Source: Arenimonas donghaensis DSM 18148 = HO3-R19 (lineage in GTDB: Bacteria; Pseudomonadota; Gammaproteobacteria; Xanthomonadales; Xanthomonadaceae). Taken from it: a stretch of 64,000 bases of DNA. The notes beneath the pieces were generated by a model that was given only the letters and a program-made list of their open reading frames with translations, did not search any database and was not told the DNA's origin. Position 1 is the first letter of the stretch; the number at the start of each line of letters is the position of its first letter. The stretch is taken from assembly GCF_000743535.1 (NCBI RefSeq), contig NZ_AVCJ01000012.1:283363-347362 (forward strand), given 5' to 3'. Both the position numbers and the translations under genes were made by a program. Below, piece after piece: positions 8,199 through 16,647 of the stretch.

Positions 8199-9713
8199 TC
8201 AGAGGGCGCCGCCGGCGGGATCGTCGCGGAAGTCCCGGGCGCCGAGGCTGCGCGTGAGACGGAACACGCCCTCGCGCACGACCCGCCGCATCACAATGTC
8301 GATGATCGTGGTCTGGTTTGGTTCGATCACGTCGAGCAGGCCGCCCAGGTCCGCTCCCAGCTGCGCCGCCCAGTGTTCGACCAGGCGGTCGCCGCCGCGC
8401 GGCTGCAGTTTCAGCCCGTAGGGCGGGCGCGGTTCACGTGTGGGGCGCAGGATTTTTCCATCGGGGCCGGGAATCGGTTCGCTGCCGGCCAGCGCCGCGT
8501 GGTTGAGGAAGAAGGCCAGGTGTCCGGGTGCGCGCCGGTTGCCCTGGCGGTCGGTCAGGAAGCCCTCCGGAAGCTGGTTCGGGTCGGCCGCCGGCCCTGC
8601 CGTGAGCAGCAGGTCCAGGTCGCCAAGCCGCGCGCCGCTGTCGTCCATCAGACGGAAGACCAGCATCGAATGCGGGTCGTGGATGTAGCGGCGATCGGGC
8701 AGTACCGGGATCTTCTCGATTTCAACGCGACGCGCGGGCTGCTGGTGGACCGCATTTTCGGTTTGGAAGTCGCCTGCCAGCGCCTGGTAGCCGGCTTCGT
8801 CGGAAACGGCGAGGCAGCGCAGCACCGCGTCCACCGTCGGATGCGGCTGGCCGTCGTCGCGCACGCTGGCCAGGATGCCCATGTCGGTGCCGCTGTGCGA
8901 CAGGCCCGGCAGGATGCGGAAAGGCGTGGTCGCGGCGCGCCGGTTGCCTGCCAGCTTCAGTTCGCGAAGGCGCTTGCGGGCGCTGGGCAAGGCCTCGCCG
9001 GGCACCGGCGCCGCCTGTTCAAGCACGACGTGGCGGGCGTTAAGGTTGGCCGCTGCCAGCCGCACCACGCCGTCGCCGCCGGTTTCTCCGGTGTAGGCAT
9101 TGACGTGGTCGTAGAGCTTGCGATCGATCGCGTCGCCGCTGAGCACGAACTGGAACACGGGCCGCGGGCCGCGGGACAGATGCAGCTTCGGGTAGTCGTG
9201 GATCCAGCCCAGGTTGAGGGCCAGTGATTCGGGGCTGGCCAGTTCGAGCCAGTCGAGCACGCCCTGGCCCGGTTCGACGCCGTTGAACCAGGCCCGGATA
9301 CCCGCCAGCCGGCCCTTGCCCAGCTGGGCCAGTGCCGAGCCGAAGTTGGCCGGCGCCAGCATCACCAGGTGCGACAACGGGCAGTCGCCGGCCCGGCCCG
9401 GCCTGACGTAATAACGGTCCAGCCATTCGCGCACCACCGGCCCGCCGGTGCTGTGGGTGATGCAGGCGAACCGGCGGTCGCGGCCGGCCCCGGCCAGGAC
9501 CCCGGCGATGGCGTGTTCAAAGGCCCGGGCGATGTCCCCCAGCCGCACCTCATCGCGGAAACTGACGTACTGGCCCAGGTAGACGTGGGCGACGTCCAGG
9601 CCAGGGCCGCCGCGCCGGGCCGCTTCGCGCTTGAGGCGGGCCGGCAGCTCGCCGTAGGTCGAGGTGCTGGTCACCGACCAGCCATGCACGAACACCAGCA
9701 GGGGCTTGGCCAT
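8199..9713 (-). CDS. large alpha/beta hydrolase (PGAP1/lipase-like)
   Basis: A 504-residue protein with an N-terminal alpha/beta-hydrolase core. FVHGWSVTST at residues 8-17 forms the oxyanion-loop HGW, and THSTGGP at residues 86-92 is the nucleophile elbow, with Ser88 in a T-H-S-T-G-G variant of GxSxG. GILASV...HPTVDAVLRCL may supply the catalytic histidine region. The C-terminal half (about 330-504), with DPHSMLVFRLMD and a final RREGVFR-like basic stretch, is not recognised and gives the protein an unusual length for a simple esterase. No signal peptide is visible. It is likely a lipase or phospholipase acting on esters in or near the membrane; substrate unknown. Confidence 0.82.
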   Translation of the reverse strand: MAKPLLVFVHGWSVTSTSTYGELPARLKREAARRGGPGLDVAHVYLGQYVSFRDEVRLGDIARAFEHAIAGVLAGAGRDRRFACITHSTGGPVVREWLDRYYVRPGRAGDCPLSHLVMLAPANFGSALAQLGKGRLAGIRAWFNGVEPGQGVLDWLELASPESLALNLGWIHDYPKLHLSRGPRPVFQFVLSGDAIDRKLYDHVNAYTGETGGDGVVRLAAANLNARHVVLEQAAPVPGEALPSARKRLRELKLAGNRRAATTPFRILPGLSHSGTDMGILASVRDDGQPHPTVDAVLRCLAVSDEAGYQALAGDFQTENAVHQQPARRVEIEKIPVLPDRRYIHDPHSMLVFRLMDDSGARLGDLDLLLTAGPAADPNQLPEGFLTDRQGNRRAPGHLAFFLNHAALAGSEPIPGPDGKILRPTREPRPPYGLKLQPRGGDRLVEHWAAQLGADLGGLLDVIEPNQTTIIDIVMRRVVREGVFRLTRSLGARDFRDDPAGGAL

Positions 9714-9778
9714 CGGAGGGGCCTTCCGGGGGGTGTCCCATGCTAACTTATGACCCGCGAACAGGGGGATGCCCGCCG

Positions 9779-10993
9779 ATGGTGCTCGAAGAGCGGCAGA
9801 TGCTTGTTGGTCTGCTTGAAAAGGGGATGTACGTCAGTCGCCTGGACCGAGACTGGGTAGGCACGCCGTTTCCGTTCCAGGGCTTCGAGATCAAGTCCGA
9901 CGAAGACATCGAATTGCTGGCCGCGTATTGCACCAGCGTCTTCATCGACGTCGCGAAAAGCCTGGTCGCGGACCGGCCGTCGACGCGCGTGAGTTCGGCG
10001 CCGCGCAACGTGTTTCCCCCGCGCGGCCCGGAATACCACAACACGGTCGACGTCAAGGACGAGATGCCGAAGGCGCGTGAGGTCCACGCCGACCTGCGCG
10101 CACTGGCCGAACGCATCGCCGACGACGTGCGCAACGGTCGCCGGCTCGAGCCGGGCGTCGTCCGCGAGGCCATCGAACCCATGGTCGAGAGCCTGCTGCG
10201 TAATTCCGACGCCCTTTTCTGGCTGATGGCGCTGATGAAGCGCGACGACTATGCCTACAGCCATGCGGTCAACTGCAGCGCGCTGGCGGCCGCCTTCGGC
10301 CGGCACCTGGCGCTGCCCCGCGAGGTGTTGGTGGAACTGGCCACCGGCGGCTTCCTGCTCGATGCCGGCATGGCGACCCTGCCGGGAGACGTGGTCAACC
10401 ACGACGGCAAGCTGGACCCCGATGCCATGCAGCTGATGCGCGAGCACGTCCAGCGCAGCATGGAACTGCTCGACCAGGCCGGAGTCACCGGCAAGTGGGC
10501 ACGCGAACTCGTGGCTGCGCACCATGAGCGCCACGACGGCTCCGGCTATCCCCAGGGCCTGGCCGGCGACCGCATCCCGCTGGCCGGCCGCATGGGCGGC
10601 GTGGTCGATACCTACGACGCCTTGCGCAGCGACCGGCCGCACCGCAACGGCGAATCGCGCCACGGCGCGCTCCAGGCGCTCTACCGCGCCCGCGACCGCA
10701 TGTTCCAGGCCGAGGTGGTCGAACAGTTCCTGCAGTGCCTGGGCGTTTATCCAACCGGTTCACTGGTCGAACTCAACACCGGCGAAGTCGGCGTGGTGAT
10801 GGCGCAGAACCAGGTGCGTCGCCTGCGTCCGCGCCTGATGCTGCTGCTCGATCGCGACAAGAAACCGTACACGCCTTATCGCGACGTCGACCTGATGCAA
10901 TACGGCGTCGACCTGGCCGATGGCGGGGTGAAGATCGCCCAGGCCCTGGAGCCGGGCACCTACGGCCTGCGGCCCGAGGACCTGTTCCTGTGA
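9779..10993 (+). CDS. DUF3391 + HD-GYP protein with degenerate HD motif
   Basis: 404 residues: an N-terminal DUF3391 domain (GMYVSRLDRDWVGTPFPFQGF near residues 17-37), then an HD-GYP domain, the family that hydrolyses c-di-GMP. The GYP half is intact (HHERHDGSGYP at 248-258) and the first His (HAVN) is present. The HD pair is not: where HDIGK is expected the sequence reads LDAGM, so the metal-binding His is Leu194, with Asp195 kept. The protein may be a c-di-GMP-binding or regulatory subunit rather than an active phosphodiesterase. The start at 9779 matches the DUF3391 opening; an in-frame ATG at 9740 would add 13 residues. A GGDEF-EAL gene follows 16 bp downstream. Confidence 0.92.
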   Translation: MVLEERQMLVGLLEKGMYVSRLDRDWVGTPFPFQGFEIKSDEDIELLAAYCTSVFIDVAKSLVADRPSTRVSSAPRNVFPPRGPEYHNTVDVKDEMPKAREVHADLRALAERIADDVRNGRRLEPGVVREAIEPMVESLLRNSDALFWLMALMKRDDYAYSHAVNCSALAAAFGRHLALPREVLVELATGGFLLDAGMATLPGDVVNHDGKLDPDAMQLMREHVQRSMELLDQAGVTGKWARELVAAHHERHDGSGYPQGLAGDRIPLAGRMGGVVDTYDALRSDRPHRNGESRHGALQALYRARDRMFQAEVVEQFLQCLGVYPTGSLVELNTGEVGVVMAQNQVRRLRPRLMLLLDRDKKPYTPYRDVDLMQYGVDLADGGVKIAQALEPGTYGLRPEDLFL

Positions 10994-11009
10994 TGTCCGG
11001 GGTGTGCCC

Positions 11010-12257
11010 ATGACGGTTCGCACCGGGAGCCTGCCCGAGCTCCTGGCGCCGCGGCTCGAGGCCGCCGTGGGCGATGGTCAGTCCCTCGGCGTGATGTGCA
11101 TAGGCATGCAGGATTTGCGCCGCCTGCGCGTCCACGCCGGTTACGCGGCCGTGGACGATCTGCTGCGACAGTCGGCGGAGCGCCTCACCGCGATACTCCG
11201 GCCCGGCGACGAACTGGTCGAATTGGGTTCGGGCGACTTCGCGATGATCCTCACCGGGCTCAAGGACAGCCAGCATGCACTGCTGGCCGCCGCCCGCGTC
11301 CAGCGCCTGTTCGAGTCACCGTTCCAGGCCGCCGGCCAGCCGGTGCTGGCCCTGGTCTCGGTTGGCCTGGCCATGTACCCCGAACACGGCGACCAGCCGG
11401 AACTGCTCTGCCGCCAGGCCGAGCAGGCCATGCTGCAGGCGCGCCACGAACCGGACCGCATGCTGGTCTGCAAATCGCGAATCACTCCGGCGGGCGTGGA
11501 TCCAGCCGACCTGCTCACCGCGATCAACGACGGCCAGCTTTCCATGTGGCTGCAGCCCATCCTGGACTTGCGGCGCCGCAAGATCGTCGGCGCCGAGGCG
11601 CTGGCGCGCTGGCGGCATCCGCAGAAAGGCGACATCAGCCCGGGGGTGTTCATCCCGGTGGCGGAAGGCTCGGGCATGATTTCCCACTTCACCCGCTGGT
11701 CGGTCAACGCCTGCCTGCAGCTGGTCGCCGAGGCGCGCAGCCGCGGCCTGGATATCCCGATCGCGCTCAATCTCTCGGCCACGGCATTCGCCGAACGTGG
11801 CCTGGTCGAGCAACTGCTGGGCGGGCTCAAGCTCTGGGGCGTGGCGCCGCGCGACCTGGTGCTGGAAGTCACGGAAACCGCCATCGTCGCCGACGTGCGC
11901 CGGGGCGCCCAGCAGCTGCAGCAGCTCAACGCCGCGGGCGTGCGCGTGTCCATCGACGATTTCGGCGTCGGCAACGCCTCGGTGTCCTACCTGAAGGAAT
12001 TCCCGGCCACCGAAATGAAGATCGACCAGTCCTTCGTCACCGGCATGCTGGGCGACCTGCGCTCGCTGCAGATCGTCAAGGCGATGATCGGCTTCGCCCA
12101 CCAGATGGGCATGCGCGTGGTCGCCGAAGGCGTCGAGGACAAGGCCACGCTCGAGGCCCTGGGCGACCTCAACTGCAACCTGGCCCAGGGCTGGGCAATC
12201 GGCAAGCCGAAACCCGCCGCAGAATTCATGGACGAGCTGGCGGCCGCGCCGCGCTGA
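11010..12257 (+). CDS. GGDEF (degenerate)-EAL c-di-GMP phosphodiesterase
   Basis: 415 residues. Residues 1-160 form a GGDEF-like domain whose active-site loop reads GSGDF (73-77) in place of GGDEF, so diguanylate cyclase activity is unlikely. Residues 165-410 form an EAL domain with its signature motifs retained: EALARWRHP at 196, NLSATAF, EVTETAI, IDDFGVGNASVSYL, KIDQSF and VAEGVED. A working cytoplasmic c-di-GMP phosphodiesterase is therefore predicted, with the GGDEF part possibly acting as a GTP-sensing allosteric module. A GTG six bases upstream of the chosen ATG is an alternative start. It is co-oriented with, and 16 bp from, the degenerate HD-GYP gene; both probably tune the same c-di-GMP pool. 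Confidence 0.95.
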   Translation: MTVRTGSLPELLAPRLEAAVGDGQSLGVMCIGMQDLRRLRVHAGYAAVDDLLRQSAERLTAILRPGDELVELGSGDFAMILTGLKDSQHALLAAARVQRLFESPFQAAGQPVLALVSVGLAMYPEHGDQPELLCRQAEQAMLQARHEPDRMLVCKSRITPAGVDPADLLTAINDGQLSMWLQPILDLRRRKIVGAEALARWRHPQKGDISPGVFIPVAEGSGMISHFTRWSVNACLQLVAEARSRGLDIPIALNLSATAFAERGLVEQLLGGLKLWGVAPRDLVLEVTETAIVADVRRGAQQLQQLNAAGVRVSIDDFGVGNASVSYLKEFPATEMKIDQSFVTGMLGDLRSLQIVKAMIGFAHQMGMRVVAEGVEDKATLEALGDLNCNLAQGWAIGKPKPAAEFMDELAAAPR

Positions 12258-12263
12258 GCCGTC

Positions 12264-12851
12264 TCAGGCCGTTTCGGGGTCGTCGCCGACGCCGGCGCTG
12301 GAACGCACCGCGCCCGGCAGGCGCTTGGGCACGCGGTTGGCGTCGAGCAGCCGCTCGATGCGGGCGAAGACCTCGGCGCGCGAGAACGGCTTCTTCATGA
12401 AATCGTCGGCGCCGATGCGGTGCACGTAGAACTGTTCGGTGGCCTGCTCGTTGCCGCTGATCATGATCACCGGGATGTCGCGGGTGTACGGGTCCTTGCG
12501 CAGCTGTCGCAGCGCCGCGAAACCGTCCATGCCCGGCAGCACGATGTCCAGGAACACCAGCTCCGGGCTTTGGGTGCGGGCGATCTCCAGGCCCTCCTCG
12601 GCATCGCTGGCTTCCAGCACCGTGTAATCGTTCTGGCGGAGCATGCGCGAGAGCAGGGCAACGATGGTGGCCGAATCGTCGATCACCAGCATGCGGGTGC
12701 CCGGCCGGGCATTGGTGCGCGGCTTGCCGCGGCGCTCCGGTCCCGAGGCAGGCGCCGGCTCGGCGCCGCCTTCGGGCGCCTCGGCCCTGGCGGCCGGCGC
12801 GGCGGGTTTGCCCCAGCCGAACAGTCGTTTGATCTTCTCGTACACTTCCAC
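12264..12851 (-). CDS. PilH-like response regulator with N-terminal extension
   Basis: 195 residues. A low-complexity, Pro/Ala-rich N-terminus of about 50 residues is followed by a receiver domain (52-175): acidic pair in VIDDSATI, phosphoacceptor Asp102 in FLDIVLPGMDG, Ser in MISGNEQ and Lys in FMKKPFSRAE. No output domain is present. The sequence style resembles PilG/PilH single-domain regulators of twitching motility and chemotaxis. I chose the GTG at 12851 because GGGGAG sits six bases upstream; a GTG at 12845 is the alternative. It converges with the EAL gene, with a 6-bp gap, so linkage to c-di-GMP signalling is positional only. Confidence 0.88.
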   Translation of the reverse strand: MEVYEKIKRLFGWGKPAAPAARAEAPEGGAEPAPASGPERRGKPRTNARPGTRMLVIDDSATIVALLSRMLRQNDYTVLEASDAEEGLEIARTQSPELVFLDIVLPGMDGFAALRQLRKDPYTRDIPVIMISGNEQATEQFYVHRIGADDFMKKPFSRAEVFARIERLLDANRVPKRLPGAVRSSAGVGDDPETA

Positions 12852-12993
12852 GCGCCGCTCCCCGGCTTTTTCCCCGGGCACAGTGTCCACGTCCCGCGAC
12901 CGGCTGGCAATGCGGGGCGACTGGACAGCCTGGCCGGCTTGGCCCAGGCTGCCGGGCCGCGATCCCCCGTCCCCAGAGTCCCCAGGAGCCGCC

Positions 12994-13539
12994 GTGGCAC
13001 CCAAATCCACCGTCCACAAGGCCAGGCTGCAGGTCAGCGACATGGACCGGCACTATTACGCCGCCCACGACCTGGTCCTGGCCCAGCACCCGTCGGAAAC
13101 CGACGAGCGACTGATGCTGAGGCTGCTGGCCTTCGCCCTGCACGCCGACGAGCGCCTGGCCTTCGGCCGCGGCCTGAGCACCGACGACGAACCCGACCTG
13201 TGGCGCAAGGACCTGACCGGGGTCATCGAGCAGTGGATCGACCTCGGCCAGCCGGACGAATCCCGGGTCCGCAAGGCCTGCGGTCGCGCCGGCGAGGCCG
13301 TGGTGCTGACCTATGGCGGTCGGGGCGCCGACCTGTGGTGGGAAAAGAACGAGGGGCCGCTGGCGCGTTTTGGCAACCTGGTCGTGATCGACATCGACCC
13401 AGAGGACGCCAAGGCCCTTGGCCAGCGCCTGGTGCGCGGCCTGGACGTGCAGGTGATGGTGCAGGACGGCGTGGTCCAGTGGGTGGACGAGGCCGGCACC
13501 CTGGAAATCAGCCCGCGGCTGCGCCGCACGCGCAGCTAG
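12994..13539 (+). CDS. yaeQ: YaeQ family protein
   Basis: A 181-residue YaeQ protein (PD-(D/E)xK-like fold, function not firmly known). Strong family blocks are LVLAQHPSETDERLMLRLL near residue 30, LAFGRGLSTDDEPDLW, WIDLGQPDESRVRKAC and WWEKN. The start is GTG at 12994, with AGGAG at 12984-12988 five bases upstream; no ATG fits. It ends convergently with the EamA gene: the two stop codons share the palindrome CTAG at 13536-13539. Confidence 0.93.
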   Translation: MAPKSTVHKARLQVSDMDRHYYAAHDLVLAQHPSETDERLMLRLLAFALHADERLAFGRGLSTDDEPDLWRKDLTGVIEQWIDLGQPDESRVRKACGRAGEAVVLTYGGRGADLWWEKNEGPLARFGNLVVIDIDPEDAKALGQRLVRGLDVQVMVQDGVVQWVDEAGTLEISPRLRRTRS

Positions 13540-14462
13540 TCGAGCACCTTGCCCTCGGCCGTGCCCAGGTTGGCCGGTTCGGGCATGGGCAGCGGCTGCC
13601 GCGACAGCAGCGGGTGCACGAAGACGCCGAGCAGGATGACCGCGACGCCGGCGTAGAACATGCCGCCGAGCTCGTGCTGTTCGCCCAGCAGCACGATGGC
13701 GAGCAGGATCGCGTAGATCGGCTCCAGGTTCACCGCCAGCTGCGCCGAGAACGCACTCAGGTAGCGCAACGCCACCAGCGACAGGGCGAAGGGCAGCAGC
13801 GTGCAGACGATGGCCAGCACCAGCAGCCACAGCATGTCCATGCCGCCCGGGATGACCAGCGGGGACCCGAACCAGGGCAACAGCGGTGTCAGCAGCGCCA
13901 GCACCAGCCCACCGGCGCCGAGCTCGAGCCCGGTGACGGTCAGTGGGTCCGCACGTTCGACGAATCGTTTGTTGAGCGAACCGAACAGCGCCACCAGCAC
14001 CGCCGAGATCGTGCCCACGACGATGCCCAGGTGCATGTCGTCGGGCACGCCGCCGACCACCAGGGCGACGCCGGGCACGACGGCCACGCCCAGCAGCAGT
14101 TCGCGGGGTTCGAACTTGCGGCCGGTGATCCAGGGTTCGACCATCGGTACGAACACCGTCGCCAGCGCGATGCAGGTCACCGCCACCGAGGCATTGGCCA
14201 GCTTGATGGCACCGTAGAAGGTGAGCCAGTGCAGCGCCACCAGGGTGCCGATGCCGGTATAGATCAGCCACAGCCGGGGCGGCAGCGCCGCCAGTCCGCG
14301 CCAGACCCGTGGCACCAGCAGCAGCGCTGCCGCCACCAGCGCCATGCGCCAGACCACCAGGGCCATGGCGGGCAGCGTGATCACCTTGCCCAGGATCGCG
14401 GTGAATCCCCAGAGCAGCACGCAAAAATGCATCTGCCAGTAGGCCTTGGTGGTGGGTGTCAT
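13536..14462 (-). CDS. EamA/DMT family permease
   Basis: A 308-residue inner-membrane protein with about ten hydrophobic helices forming two EamA repeats. MHFCVLLWGFTAILGK opens helix 1, HWLTFYGAIKLANASVAV is the strongly conserved helix-3 block, and LEPIYAILLAIVLLGE closes the second repeat. The substrate is unknown. The ATG at 14462 overlaps the stop of the upstream GIY-YIG gene as ATGA, so translation is coupled. It differs clearly from the EamA protein at 4627 and is not a recent duplicate. Confidence 0.92.
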   Translation of the reverse strand: MTPTTKAYWQMHFCVLLWGFTAILGKVITLPAMALVVWRMALVAAALLLVPRVWRGLAALPPRLWLIYTGIGTLVALHWLTFYGAIKLANASVAVTCIALATVFVPMVEPWITGRKFEPRELLLGVAVVPGVALVVGGVPDDMHLGIVVGTISAVLVALFGSLNKRFVERADPLTVTGLELGAGGLVLALLTPLLPWFGSPLVIPGGMDMLWLLVLAIVCTLLPFALSLVALRYLSAFSAQLAVNLEPIYAILLAIVLLGEQHELGGMFYAGVAVILLGVFVHPLLSRQPLPMPEPANLGTAEGKVLD

Positions 14463-14710
14463 CGGGTCGTGCCTTGTGCGAGAGCGCGTTTTTGCATGGG
14501 GGAGAGTTGCTTGATGGCGTGTTCGGCTTTCAGCGCGCTGGACCGGTCCGGGTGTTCGAAGCTGGCCAGCAGGCGGCGCGGCGGATGCGAACGGGTGTAG
14601 CGCGCGCCCTTGCCGGCGGCGTGTTCGGCGTAGCGCCGCGACACGTCGACGGCCACGCCGGTATAGACGCTGCCGTCCAGGCATTCGATCAGGTAGACGT
14701 ACCAGGACAT
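14459..14710 (-). CDS. GIY-YIG domain protein (UPF0213/YhbQ type)
   Basis: An 83-residue stand-alone GIY-YIG nuclease domain. WYVYLIECLDGSVYTGVAVD carries the YVY...YTG pair, RRYAEHAAGKGARYTRSHPP holds the catalytic Arg/His region, and the C-terminal helix follows AEHAIKQLSP. YhbQ-type proteins have been proposed to cut branched or damaged DNA, but the role is unsettled. An ATG nine bases upstream (14719) is an alternative start. The gene is coupled to the EamA permease by an ATGA overlap. Confidence 0.9.
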   Translation of the reverse strand: MSWYVYLIECLDGSVYTGVAVDVSRRYAEHAAGKGARYTRSHPPRRLLASFEHPDRSSALKAEHAIKQLSPMQKRALAQGTTR

Positions 14711-14763
14711 GGGCGGCATTCTCCCACGCGGCGGCCGCGATTCGCGCGGCCTGGAGACGCGTC

Positions 14764-15657
14764 ATGCGCAGCTTTTTCACGGTATGCCTGCTTGTCTTGC
14801 CGGCCGGGGTCCTGGCCACGCCCGTGGTCTTGCCGTGTTCGGACCCTGGCGCCTTGCGCGCGGCGGTCGAAGTGGCGGCCATGGACGACGCGACCCCGGA
14901 CGACAGGGATGACCTGGTCAGCGACCTGTTCGACTGCCTGGGACACCCCGATCCCGCGGTGCGCGATGACCTGGCCTACGCAACGCTGGCTGCGTGGCTC
15001 CGGGGCGATGCCGTCTCGCCCACCGTGCGCGGCGACCTGCTGGTCGACCTGTCGGCCGAGCTGGCGCCGAAACACCCGGATCCGCGCGGATTCCGCCCGC
15101 CGTTCGCGGCGCTGGTCCTGTCCGAGGTGGCGCGCACCGACCGGGTGTCGGCCTGGATGACCGACAAGCAGCGGCACCAGCTGGTCGCGGCCGCCGCGGA
15201 TTACCTGGCGGGCGTGCGTGATTACCGTGGCTTCATTGACGGCGAGGGCTGGCGCCACGGCGTGGCGCATGGTGCCGACCTGGTGATGCAGCTGGTGCTC
15301 AACCCGGCGCTTGATGCGCCGGCACGACGCCGGCTCCTGGACGCCGTTGCGGCCCAGGTGGCGCCACCGGAGGCACCGCCGTACGTGCATACCGAATCGG
15401 AGCGGCTGGCCCGGCCGGTGCTGCTGGCGCTGGGCCAGGAAAGTTTCGACGCCGTGCAGTGGTCGGCCTGGGTCGCGGCGCTGGCCGCGCCCGCGCCGAT
15501 GGCCGGCTGGGGCGAAGCCTGGCAGTCCGAGGCGGGGCTGGCACGCCGGCACAACCTGCGCGCCTTCCTGATGGCCCTGCACGTGGGTCTGTCCGGGCGC
15601 GAGGATGCGGCGGCGTGGCAGGCCCCCGTTGCCGAGGCGCTGCGCGCGAGCGACTAG
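14764..15657 (+). CDS. exported DUF2785 protein
   Basis: 297 residues with a Sec leader of about 18 residues (FFTVCLLVLPAGVLA). The mature part matches DUF2785: CLGHPDPAVRDDLAYATLAAWLRG near residues 58-80 and the GWRHGVAHGADLVMQLVLN motif near residue 165 are the family signatures. The region is all-helical, HEAT-like. No enzymatic motif is visible and the function is unknown. It starts 45 bp beyond the divergent GIY-YIG gene. Confidence 0.85.
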   Translation: MRSFFTVCLLVLPAGVLATPVVLPCSDPGALRAAVEVAAMDDATPDDRDDLVSDLFDCLGHPDPAVRDDLAYATLAAWLRGDAVSPTVRGDLLVDLSAELAPKHPDPRGFRPPFAALVLSEVARTDRVSAWMTDKQRHQLVAAAADYLAGVRDYRGFIDGEGWRHGVAHGADLVMQLVLNPALDAPARRRLLDAVAAQVAPPEAPPYVHTESERLARPVLLALGQESFDAVQWSAWVAALAAPAPMAGWGEAWQSEAGLARRHNLRAFLMALHVGLSGREDAAAWQAPVAEALRASD

Positions 15658-15661
15658 GCCC

Positions 15662-16600
15662 TCAATCCTCCGGGGTGTCCGCCGGCACCGGTCGCACCGG
15701 CACCGCCAGGTTGCACACGTCGACATGGCCGGCCGGGTGCACGTACCAGTCGTCGCGGCGGTTGCGGCGCGATTCGACGTAGGCGTCCCAGGTCGCGGTG
15801 TCGGTGCGCATCACTTCGATCTTCGCGCGCTGGTCTTCCGGCATCTCCGAAGCCAGGCGCATGGCCAGGATCGGGGTGCGGCGCGCGGGGTCGGTGTAAA
15901 AACCCAGCGGGCCCTTGCCGCGCACCAGGGTGCTCAGGTGCTCCATGCCGACCACGACGCGGCCGACGGTGGTGATGTTGAGGTCCAGCTGGCGCGGCGA
16001 CTGGCCGGTGACGACGTAGAGCTCGCTGCCGTTGCTGCTGTCGGGCGCCATGGCGCGTCCGGCGCCAACGGTGCCGTAGCAGTGCGCCAGCCAGGCCTTG
16101 CCGGCGTCCGGGTCGCGCGCCGCGGCGAATCCATCGACGAAGCCCACCTGCGGCGCCCAGCCATCGCGGTCGGGCAGGGCGGTGAAGTCCAGGCCGTCGG
16201 CGGGTCGGCTGAACTCGGCCGGCAGCGTCGCCCGGGCTTCACCCAGCGGCCGGCGCAGCGGCAGTTCGTCGCCGGCCGGGTCGCCCCACTGCACGACGAA
16301 GTTGTCCTGCGAGCGGTTGATCGACAGGCCGTCGAAATAGCGGCCCTGCACCAGGGCACGGATGTTGGCGACGTGTTCGGGCGCGAAGGCGGGCGCCAGT
16401 TCGATCACCACCATGCCGGCGGGGAGCTGCAGGTACACCGTGTGTTCCGGGTCCAGGCTGCGCCAGTCCCGGGGCGTCGAGGCGTCGATCACTTCCTGGG
16501 TCGTCGGTGCCTTGGCGACCGGCGCCGGGTTGTTGGCCGGGGCGTGGGCACAGGCGCCCAGGGAAAGGGCCAGCAGGCTGGCGGGCAGGATGGGGCGCAT
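15662..16600 (-). CDS. cyclophilin-type peptidyl-prolyl isomerase, lipoprotein
   Basis: 312 residues. The leader ends in the lipobox LSLGAC (Cys17), predicting a lipid-anchored periplasmic protein. The cyclophilin domain spans about 50-235: [20 protein letters not shown] carries the catalytic-type Arg and the QxGDP strand, and [15 protein letters not shown] is the second active-site segment. The residue equivalent to human CypA Gln111 appears to be Glu, and no His equivalent to His126 is evident, so isomerase activity may be weak. An insert around residues 120-165 and a C-terminal tail of about 60 residues are additions to the minimal fold. It converges with the DUF2785 gene, with a 4-bp gap. 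Confidence 0.88.
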   Translation of the reverse strand: MRPILPASLLALSLGACAHAPANNPAPVAKAPTTQEVIDASTPRDWRSLDPEHTVYLQLPAGMVVIELAPAFAPEHVANIRALVQGRYFDGLSINRSQDNFVVQWGDPAGDELPLRRPLGEARATLPAEFSRPADGLDFTALPDRDGWAPQVGFVDGFAAARDPDAGKAWLAHCYGTVGAGRAMAPDSSNGSELYVVTGQSPRQLDLNITTVGRVVVGMEHLSTLVRGKGPLGFYTDPARRTPILAMRLASEMPEDQRAKIEVMRTDTATWDAYVESRRNRRDDWYVHPAGHVDVCNLAVPVRPVPADTPED

Positions 16601-16647
16601 GCATCAGTCCTCGCGGTTCGATGCCCGGCAGCGTAACGCAGCCCGGC

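Noticed and set aside
7095..9227. A long plus-strand open frame of about 700 codons antisense to the aldo/keto reductase and the hydrolase.
   Set aside because: The real minus-strand genes account for the conserved motifs; the antisense frame has no domain and no ribosome-binding site.
12226..14424. A very long minus-strand open frame of over 700 codons overlapping the response regulator, yaeQ and EamA genes.
   Set aside because: Only part of it coincides with real genes, in the wrong frame; composition is Arg/Pro/Ala-rich, typical of high-GC shadow frames, with no family motif.
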